The notes beneath the pieces were generated by a model. It searched no databases. It worked only from the letters and a program-made list of their open reading frames with translations, and had not been told where the DNA came from. Shown piece after piece: positions 4,794-10,435 of a stretch of 10,435 nt of DNA. Location: the NCBI GenBank assembly GCA_964365765.1, contig CAYIRB010000037.1:1-10435 (forward strand), in the 5' to 3' direction. Both the position numbers and the translations under genes were made by a program. Position 1 is the stretch's first letter; every line of letters begins with the position of its first letter. The stretch comes from CALRGE01 sp964365765. Its GTDB lineage: Bacteria > Patescibacteriota > Gracilibacteria > UBA1369 > 2-02-FULL-48-14.

Positions 4794-6023
4794 CTATGAG
4801 GACGTTGTGATAATGTTAGCCTCGGGGCTTCCCTTATCATACATGCCGGTGCCCAGCTTATTAGAAACCGACGCGGTAGTTACCTTGAAGTAAAAATCTT
4901 CAGCATCGCCATCCGCGTACGCATTGTAAATATCTCCAATAAGATAAAGCGTTTTAGTGCTTGCCGCCGGAACGGTGAATGAACCAAAGTTTAGAGTATA
5001 GCCGTCGCTTTCGAAACTCACCGGGCCCGTCAAGACGATACCTCCATCATTCTCAATTCTTATATTATTGATGTAAGTGCTCAAAACACTGCCGTGCTTG
5101 CCGCTACTTGAAGACGGTTCCAAGTCAAGAGCGTCGCGCCCGCCGTTATCATCTATGTAACCGTGAATAATTAAACCGGTTCCGCTGTTAAACACGCAGG
5201 CCCCGGGCGATTTGCATTCAACATTCATTGCCAGAAGCTTCACGTCGTTCGCGATTGCCGTGGTACCGCCTACCCCGACGGATCCATTTGACAAAACTAC
5301 TCCATAGGAAAGGCTGAAGTAAAATGCGGGCGCCGTATTTAAGCCGTTCGGTCCGATGTTAACGGAGAGAGCCGTCCCCGATCCATCAACGGCCGTCACG
5401 TCGCTTGCCGCCGCAATCCCGAACGCTATGTTCTCGGCATCCCCATCGGAAAATTGCGTGCCCAAATTTACGCTGGCTTTTGTTAAGTAAATTGTTTTTG
5501 TTGTATTCGCGCTTATTACGATTGGAGACGTAGTGCTCGAAAAAGGAGTACTTGAAGAATAAGAAACCGTACCCAATGGAGACGTAGTGCTCGAAAAAGT
5601 GCGCGTAAAAGGAGTACTTGAAGAATAAGAAACCGTACCCAATTTTGTGCCGCCGGTGGCGCTGTCATATAAATACATGGTCGTCACATGATCCAAAGTG
5701 CTACCGTGGGTTGTCGAAGAGCTGTCGGTGGCGAAAGAGGAAGCATCTCCATCATCGTCCAAGTACCCTTGAAAACTAATCTGGCTTACAGAGCAGTCGG
5801 TTGACGATTGACATTTGAAGTCCATCGCTAAAGCCACAACCGTTTCACCGTACTCATATACTTTTTTATTCTGCACGCTTTTATTCGCGGTAATTGTCAA
5901 ATTCGGACCCACTGGTGTTCCCCCGCCCTTGGCCGAACTAAAACTACCTTGAAGGTCTTTGGTCCCCGCACAGGAAATCAAGAAAAATATTCCGAGCGTA
6001 AAGATTGCGAACAGTTTTTTCAT
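4794..6023 (-). CDS. Secreted two-domain lipoprotein, function unknown
   Basis: This 409-residue protein has a lipoprotein signal peptide (MKKLFAIFTLGIFFLISC). The LISC lipobox puts the lipidated cysteine at 18, followed by a Ser/Gly-rich linker to about residue 40, so it is likely membrane-anchored on the outer face. The rest consists of two homologous halves of about 180 residues (about 41-215 and 234-390). Matching elements occur in each: a Cys-x5-Cys pair (C71/C77 and C270/C276, probably disulfides), an Asp/Gly stretch (GYLDDDGD and GYIDDNGG), HGS(T/V)L, TKT(I/L)YL, and DGDAE(N/D). The Asp/Gly-rich stretches could bind calcium, but no known motif is exact. Residues 128-149 and 150-167 are a near-identical tandem copy. 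The strand-rich, Ser/Thr-rich composition suggests a surface beta-sandwich protein. I do not recognise a named family. It has its own divergent promoter and no Shine-Dalgarno. Confidence 0.8.
   Translation of the reverse strand: MKKLFAIFTLGIFFLISCAGTKDLQGSFSSAKGGGTPVGPNLTITANKSVQNKKVYEYGETVVALAMDFKCQSSTDCSVSQISFQGYLDDDGDASSFATDSSSTTHGSTLDHVTTMYLYDSATGGTKLGTVSYSSSTPFTRTFSSTTSPLGTVSYSSSTPFSSTTSPIVISANTTKTIYLTKASVNLGTQFSDGDAENIAFGIAAASDVTAVDGSGTALSVNIGPNGLNTAPAFYFSLSYGVVLSNGSVGVGGTTAIANDVKLLAMNVECKSPGACVFNSGTGLIIHGYIDDNGGRDALDLEPSSSSGKHGSVLSTYINNIRIENDGGIVLTGPVSFESDGYTLNFGSFTVPAASTKTLYLIGDIYNAYADGDAEDFYFKVTTASVSNKLGTGMYDKGSPEANIITTSS
5524..5643. repeat. Imperfect tandem duplication inside the lipoprotein gene
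   Basis: Two adjacent copies run 5524-5577 (54 bp) and 5578-5643 (66 bp). Both begin GGAGACGTAGTGCTCGAAAA and end GAAACCGTACCCAAT. They look identical except for a 12-base segment (GTGCGCGTAAAA, about 5599-5610) present only in the second. Both units are multiples of three, so the frame is kept. The protein carries the 22-residue unit at 128-149 and an 18-residue unit at 150-167, the longer one with an extra TRTF. Near-perfect identity suggests a recent event. Confidence 0.93.
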
Positions 6024-6055
6024 ATAGACGTGGTGAAGAATGAATATCGATGTTC

Positions 6056-6085
6056 AGTATACTATTCGACCGACTTGCAAAGCAA
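6056..6085 (-). promoter_or_regulatory. Candidate promoter of the lipoprotein gene
   Basis: On the minus strand TTGCTT (6085 to 6080), an 18-base spacer and TATACT (6061 to 6056) resemble a sigma70 promoter. The -10 matches at 5 of 6 positions and the -35 at 3-4. The leader to the ATG at 6023 would be about 25 nt, with no Shine-Dalgarno. Its -35 overlaps the inverted repeat CTTGC-AAA-GCAAG (6074-6086) shared with the opposite promoter. Confidence 0.55.
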
Positions 6086-6103
6086 GGATTATTTCTCTAG
6101 ATT
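6075..6103 (+). promoter_or_regulatory. Candidate promoter of the ispG operon
   Basis: On the plus strand TTGCAA (6075-6080), a 17-base spacer and TAGATT (6098-6103) form a sigma70-like promoter. Its -10 box is identical to that proposed for infC. Transcription would start near 6110, leaving only about 14 nt before the ATG at 6124. The GGAG at 6107-6110 would then fall at or before the transcript start and lies 13 bases from the ATG, too far for a normal ribosome-binding site. Confidence 0.55.
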
Positions 6104-6123
6104 AACGGAGATTTTTATGATTT

Positions 6124-7182
6124 ATGGCCATACAAAGACGAAAAACACGAACCTGCGTTGTCGGCGGACTTAAAATCGGCGGCGGGTTTCCCGTGCGAAT
6201 TCAGACGATGACGATGGGGAAAACCGAAAACGTGAAAAAATGCGTGGCGGAAATTAAAACGGTTGAACGCGACGCGGATTTGATCCGCGTCGCTATTCCG
6301 AATTTTGAAGCGGCAAAATCAATCGCGGAAATTAAATCTAAAATTAAAATGCCGCTGGTTGCGGACATTCACTTTGACCCGCGCCTCGCGATTGCGGCGC
6401 TCGACTACGGAGCGGACAAAATCCGAATCAATCCGGGAAATTTCTTCGACAAAAATTATTTGGATAAAGTTATTGAACTCGCGAAAAAGAAAAACGCCGC
6501 GATTCGAATCGGCGTGAACGCGGGTTCGCTTGAAAAAGATATTTGGGCAAAACACGGCGCGCCCAACGCGGACGCGCTTGTGGAGTCGGCGCTTCGCTGG
6601 GAGAAATATTTTTTAGATCGGGAATTCCCGAACTTTACGGTTTCGCTCAAAAGTTCCCGCGTGCCCGTAATGATTGAGGCCTATGAAAAATTCGCGGCAA
6701 AATCCGACTCGCCCTTGCATTTGGGGGTCACGGAAGCGGGACCGACTTTTTCCGGTACGATTAAAAGCTCGATTGGAATAGGCGCCTTGCTCGCGAAGGG
6801 TATCGGAGACACTATCCGTGTCTCCGTGCTCGACAAAATCACAAAGGAAGTCGAAGTGTGCAAAGAAATTTTGAAGTCGCTCGGACTTTACGGCAAAGAG
6901 CCGGACATCGTCGCCTGCCCCACATGCGGCCGAATTGAAATCGATCTGAAAAAAATGCTCGCGGAAGTCGAAAAAAAATTGAAAGAAATAAAAAAGCCGA
7001 TTAGAGTTTCCGTCATGGGCTGTGTTGTGAACGCGGTCGGTGAGGCGAAGGAATCCGACTTTGCGATTGCCGGCGGAAAAGGTTGCGGCGCTCTTTACTA
7101 TAAAGGTAATCTCTACAAAGCGAACGTTCCGGAAGCCGATTTGGTCGGGGAACTGCTCAAACTGATAAAAGACAAAGCATGA
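6124..7182 (+). CDS. ispG: 4-hydroxy-3-methylbut-2-enyl diphosphate synthase (IspG/GcpE)
   Basis: IspG converts methylerythritol cyclodiphosphate (MEcPP) to HMBPP in the MEP pathway using a [4Fe-4S] cluster. The 352-residue product shows the N-terminal TIM-barrel signature (RRKTRTCVVGGLKIGGGFPVRIQTMT, DADLIRVAIPN, PLVADIHFDPRLA, DKIRINPGN, HLGVTEAGP) and the C-terminal cluster domain. The cluster ligands are intact: C265 and C268 in ACPTCGR, C300 in MGCVVN and E307 in GEA. One oddity is that the highly conserved NGPGEA motif reads NAVGEA (303-308). The ATG at 6124 gives the normal start; an ATG at 6117 is in another frame. The stop overlaps the next gene by ATGA. It is the short bacterial form without the extra domain found in plants and some bacteria. 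Confidence 0.95.
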   Translation: MAIQRRKTRTCVVGGLKIGGGFPVRIQTMTMGKTENVKKCVAEIKTVERDADLIRVAIPNFEAAKSIAEIKSKIKMPLVADIHFDPRLAIAALDYGADKIRINPGNFFDKNYLDKVIELAKKKNAAIRIGVNAGSLEKDIWAKHGAPNADALVESALRWEKYFLDREFPNFTVSLKSSRVPVMIEAYEKFAAKSDSPLHLGVTEAGPTFSGTIKSSIGIGALLAKGIGDTIRVSVLDKITKEVEVCKEILKSLGLYGKEPDIVACPTCGRIEIDLKKMLAEVEKKLKEIKKPIRVSVMGCVVNAVGEAKESDFAIAGGKGCGALYYKGNLYKANVPEADLVGELLKLIKDKA

Positions 7183-9740
7183 AAAAATTTCTCACCGCGG
7201 CAAAATTTTCGGCGGTGATCGCGTGGTTCGCCTTCGTATATGTGATTTTTTACATCGTCAATAAGTATTACGCGGATAGCCTATTGGAATGGAAAAGATG
7301 GATTTTTTTGATGATTACCGCGCTCGCGCTTTTCTTTCTATTCCGATTTATCAACAAAAAACGCGGCGGAATAGATCTGAAAATTCTCGCGCTCGGCTTA
7401 TTGATTCTTCCGCTCGTTTTGACGGGATACGAATTTTTAAGCAATCAATACGCCTACGTGGATGGCGGAAGCATTGTGCGCGAAGGCACGCGCATTTATT
7501 TTTTGCCGGAACCCGAATCGACCGAAGGCAAAGATGTTATTTTTGAGCAAGACTTGGTTGTCCCGCGCTTTGATTTCGTGAAAAAACAAGTGCCGGAAGA
7601 CATGCTTCGGTATTTTAAAAGAGTATCGCTCGTGAAGGCCATGGCTTCGGTGGAAAAATTAATGCTGTTGAACGCCGGCGGAGCGGCAGCTTACTTTTTG
7701 ATTTTTTACGGACTTGGCGCAGCGGTTTTTTTCAGAAATCGGCGTCTGGAAGCCACCGACAGGGTGCTCAGCTTCTTTTTGGGCGCGAGCATTATTTCAC
7801 TTCCGATTTTTCTTTTGGGTGCGTTCAAACTTTATTCGGCGGCGGCTTTTTTGGCGCTGGTCGCGCTCGTTGTTGCCTGTTCATACAAGCGGATTTTTGA
7901 ATTCATAAAGTATATTTACACGGAAAAACTCCAATTCGATCAAACGAAATCCGTCGCGTTTTTCAGCGTCGTTTATCTGTTTTTCGGAATGCTCATGATA
8001 GATATTGTCAGGGTGGTTCCAATCGCGTGGGACGACTCGAATCTATACATGCGCGGCGCGAAACTTTTCGCGCAAATAGGCGCTTTCACGTATGGAATCG
8101 GCCCGACATCCTGGACTCTTTTGCAAAGCACGGCATGGCTTTTCTCAGACAAGCCTGAATTAAGTTTGACGCTTTTGTTCATTACCTTGCTCGCGGGCAT
8201 GTGCGTCTTTCACGCTATCGCGAAAAGATTTTTAAACAAGGAAAGCGTATTTTTCGCCGATCTTTTTTTCATGAGTATCCCGATGATCACCTTTTTCTCC
8301 GTCTTGGACACAAAAACGGAATTGCCGCTTCTGTTCACGGGCGCCGCAGCGATTTTGGCTTGGCTGAAGTGGCGAGAGAATAAAGAGAAAAGATACTTGA
8401 TTATTTACTCGGTTTTACTCGCCTTTGCGGTATCCATAAAAATAACGGCCGTTTTGTTCGTCGCGATCATTGTTCTGGCGACCATATACGTCGAGACTTC
8501 ATTCATTTATTTGGTCGCGGCTCTCTACGCTTTCGCGCTCGCGTATTTCGCGCTGACGGGTCAAATGCAAACTCTGAACGCGTTCGAAATATCGTCAAAA
8601 CCGCTCGGCTGGTTGACGCTGTCGCTTGGAATTATTTTACTCGGCCTCAGCATTTACAAAGAGAAGTTTTATAAACATTTGAAAAAGTTCACGCCCCTGA
8701 CTTACATGCTCGCGGCGCTTGTCGTCATGTTACTGCCATGGATAATTCTGAACGCGATGCACGCTCTTTCCGTGTTGACGGAGCTTGGCTACCGCGATTC
8801 ATTCCACGCTTTTTCAGACTCCCTTTTCGGTTTGAAAAAAAACGCGGATTTCTCCGCCGGATTCTATACATCCCCCGATAAATGTAGACTGAGCGACCTT
8901 TCGTTTATAGCGGACTACAAGCGTTATACGGGCAGCGGTAGCGGACTCAAAGCACTGCTCTTATTCCCATTTTCCGTAACGATGACTACGGATTTAAAAA
9001 CTTTCATGTCGGACATCACTCCGGTTTTTTTATCGATACTGCCACTCTGGCTTTTATTTCCGAAAAAACTTTTCGTTTCGAATAAAAAAATACTGTTTTT
9101 ATTGGTCTCGACTTTGGCATTCGTGATTTTATGGAGCTTCACGAGTAGCGGCGTGATGTGGTACGGAATTATAATGTTGATAGCCGGCACGATACTTGTG
9201 ACTCATACTTTGGATCAAAAGGAAAAATGGTGGAAGTATCCGCTGACTTTCTTTGTAGCATTTACGATACTCGCGAACACTCTTTTAAGAACGCAAACTT
9301 TCGCCGAACTTTTTCATTTGTCTTACGCCTTCGGGATCAAAAGCGAAGCCGAAATAATCCATGCTTTTTACCCGGGTTTTGAAGAGATCGCCGCCATGCT
9401 CGCGGAGTATCGGACCGAGCGCGGCGAGGTAAAAATTTATCGCGTCGGCTCACAAGTCAGATATTTCCTTCCCTTCCCCGACATAGACATTATGGATGAC
9501 GACTTTTTGGATCAATACACCTGCATCGCTTATGAGAAGTCTGCGGAGGAGATCAAACAAGCTTTTGAAAAATCCGGCTTTACGCACGTGTTCATCAATA
9601 CCAACGCCGGCTTGGGCGACGCGGCCTACGGCGACTTGTACAAAGAAAAAATCAATGGTTTGCGCCTGTTCCTTACGACGAGCGGATGGACATTGCTATA
9701 TGACGCTTACAACAATCAGCTTTACGAAATCCCGCAATGA
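7179..9740 (+). CDS. Large polytopic membrane protein, probable GT-C type glycosyltransferase
   Basis: This 853-residue protein has about 18-20 predicted hydrophobic helices (for example near residues 8-28, 41-57, 68-84, 165-185, 197-235, 259-279, 327-350, 405-458, 477-491, 509-527, 613-653, 660-676, 687-703). An outward loop near 280-300 carries W-D285-D286-S-N-L-Y, the place and type of acidic pair that GT-C fold enzymes (PMT, ArnT and GT39-like) use in their first long loop. The last 130 residues (about 722-853) form a soluble domain. GT-C enzymes move a sugar from a polyprenyl-phosphate carrier to a lipid, protein or glycan on the outer face. The ATG overlaps the ispG stop and its own TGA overlaps the dxr ATG (both ATGA), so it is embedded in an isoprenoid operon, consistent with use of a polyprenyl donor. 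The substrate is unknown. An O-antigen ligase-like or other polytopic envelope enzyme cannot be excluded. Confidence 0.7.
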   Translation: MKKFLTAAKFSAVIAWFAFVYVIFYIVNKYYADSLLEWKRWIFLMITALALFFLFRFINKKRGGIDLKILALGLLILPLVLTGYEFLSNQYAYVDGGSIVREGTRIYFLPEPESTEGKDVIFEQDLVVPRFDFVKKQVPEDMLRYFKRVSLVKAMASVEKLMLLNAGGAAAYFLIFYGLGAAVFFRNRRLEATDRVLSFFLGASIISLPIFLLGAFKLYSAAAFLALVALVVACSYKRIFEFIKYIYTEKLQFDQTKSVAFFSVVYLFFGMLMIDIVRVVPIAWDDSNLYMRGAKLFAQIGAFTYGIGPTSWTLLQSTAWLFSDKPELSLTLLFITLLAGMCVFHAIAKRFLNKESVFFADLFFMSIPMITFFSVLDTKTELPLLFTGAAAILAWLKWRENKEKRYLIIYSVLLAFAVSIKITAVLFVAIIVLATIYVETSFIYLVAALYAFALAYFALTGQMQTLNAFEISSKPLGWLTLSLGIILLGLSIYKEKFYKHLKKFTPLTYMLAALVVMLLPWIILNAMHALSVLTELGYRDSFHAFSDSLFGLKKNADFSAGFYTSPDKCRLSDLSFIADYKRYTGSGSGLKALLLFPFSVTMTTDLKTFMSDITPVFLSILPLWLLFPKKLFVSNKKILFLLVSTLAFVILWSFTSSGVMWYGIIMLIAGTILVTHTLDQKEKWWKYPLTFFVAFTILANTLLRTQTFAELFHLSYAFGIKSEAEIIHAFYPGFEEIAAMLAEYRTERGEVKIYRVGSQVRYFLPFPDIDIMDDDFLDQYTCIAYEKSAEEIKQAFEKSGFTHVFINTNAGLGDAAYGDLYKEKINGLRLFLTTSGWTLLYDAYNNQLYEIPQ

Positions 9741-10435
9741 AAAAAATAGTAATTTTCGGTTCGACCGGCTCGATCGGGAAGCAAAGTCTGGACATGATCG
9801 CTTTGTGCGGAGATAAGTTTAAAATTGTCGGACTCACGGCATTTACAAACAAACAATTGCTCGACGAGCAGTCGCGAAAACACGGTGCGGAAAGCCATTT
9901 GGGATATTTAGATGAAAGTACGATTCGGGACTTGGTATTGGCCGCGGACTACGCGATTAACGCCGTCCCCGGATTTATCGGACTGAAAATTTCGATTGAA
10001 ACTTTAAAAGCCGGCAAGGTTTTATTGAGCGCCAACAAAGAATCTTTGGCGATCGCCGGCAAATATTTAAAAACTCTCGCCGACCGATGCGGAGGGGAAA
10101 TCAGGCCCTTGGACTCCGAAGCTTCGGCGATCTGGCAGCTTCTGCGGGATTACGGAAAAGAAAATTTGGCTTCGGTTACACTGACTTGCAGCGGCGGACC
10201 TTTTTTCGGCATGAACAAAGATGATTTGGCGCGAGTGACGGTTGCAGACGCATTAAAACATCCGACATGGAAAATGGGGCCGAAAGTTTCAATAGACTCC
10301 GCGACTTTGGTGAACAAAGTTTTGGAAGTTTATGAAGTCAAAAATCTGTTCGACCTCGACATCTCGCGAATAAACATAGTCATTCACAGGCAGAGCGTGG
10401 TCCATTCCATGATTCACACGAAAAGCGGCGCCACC
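9737..10435 (+). CDS. dxr: 1-deoxy-D-xylulose 5-phosphate reductoisomerase (3' end outside window)
   Basis: Dxr rearranges and reduces DXP to methylerythritol 4-phosphate with NADPH and a divalent metal, an early step of the MEP pathway. The first 233 residues are present. The NADPH loop GSTGSIG (8-14) and ANKESL (99-104) are clear. The metal/substrate residues are kept: D126 and E128 in PLDSEAS, S152 in CSGGPF, H175 in HPTW, S188 in DSAT, N193/K194 and E197 in NKVLE. Oddities: the usual glycine of NKGLE is Val (195), VHPQS reads IHRQS (216-220), and the NADPH domain before the DSE motif is about 24 residues shorter than in E. coli. The ATG overlaps the preceding stop (ATGA). It is the third gene of the ispG operon, and the protein runs past the window end. 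Confidence 0.95.
   Translation, partial: MKKIVIFGSTGSIGKQSLDMIALCGDKFKIVGLTAFTNKQLLDEQSRKHGAESHLGYLDESTIRDLVLAADYAINAVPGFIGLKISIETLKAGKVLLSANKESLAIAGKYLKTLADRCGGEIRPLDSEASAIWQLLRDYGKENLASVTLTCSGGPFFGMNKDDLARVTVADALKHPTWKMGPKVSIDSATLVNKVLEVYEVKNLFDLDISRINIVIHRQSVVHSMIHTKSGAT

Noticed and set aside
7973..8200. Minus-strand frames inside the large membrane protein and inside ispG
   Set aside because: They are shadows of strong coding genes, with no conserved motifs, no promoters and low-complexity composition.
1..10435. CRISPR array, tRNA, insertion sequence or integrase
   Set aside because: No regularly spaced repeats, cloverleaf, terminal inverted repeats or transposase motifs were seen on either strand.

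Overview
The window reads as a compact bacterial chromosome segment. Genes sit tightly together, often with 1-4 nt gaps or overlaps, and there is no transposase, integrase, phage gene, CRISPR array, tRNA or rRNA. Several traits suggest a reduced-genome lineage of the Patescibacteria (CPR) type: a MurF-like ligase without the usual N-terminal domain, a small clamp-loader subunit without a zinc module, almost no Shine-Dalgarno sequences, and large lineage-style membrane and lipoproteins. This assignment is an inference. TGA works as a normal stop (MurF-like ligase, IspG, the membrane protein), which argues against the code-25 groups in which TGA encodes glycine.

Layout. (1) 1-386, plus strand: C-terminal end of a VanW-family protein. 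(2) 389-3286, minus strand: an operon of MurF-like ligase, DNA polymerase III delta'-like subunit and membrane-anchored TPR protein, driven by an extended -10 promoter at about 3312 and converging on the VanW gene. (3) 3287-3613: an AT-rich intergenic region holding that promoter, a tiny lysine-rich reading frame on the plus strand, a hairpin and a strong bidirectional terminator. (4) 3614-4790, minus strand: the classic translation operon infC-rpmI-rplT (IF3, L35, L20) with a good sigma70-type promoter. infC has no ATG, GTG or TTG in the right place, and ATA is its most plausible start. (5) 4794-6023, minus strand: a secreted lipoprotein of two homologous domains with a recent internal tandem duplication. 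(6) 6024-6123: divergent promoters whose -35 boxes share one small inverted repeat. (7) 6124-10435, plus strand: an operon of ispG, a large GT-C-like multi-membrane protein and dxr (cut by the window end), each joined by a 4-nt ATGA overlap.

Functionally, dxr and ispG belong to the MEP isoprenoid pathway, which supplies polyprenyl phosphate carriers. The membrane protein between them looks like an enzyme that would use a polyprenyl-linked sugar. With the MurF-like ligase, the VanW protein and the lipoprotein, the window has a strong cell-envelope theme beside core translation and replication genes. I see no clear new defence or mobile system. The most notable points are the infC start, the anti-Shine-Dalgarno motifs before two start codons, the lysine-rich mini-gene, the isoprenoid/glycosyltransferase operon and the altered motifs in MurF-like, IspG and Dxr.
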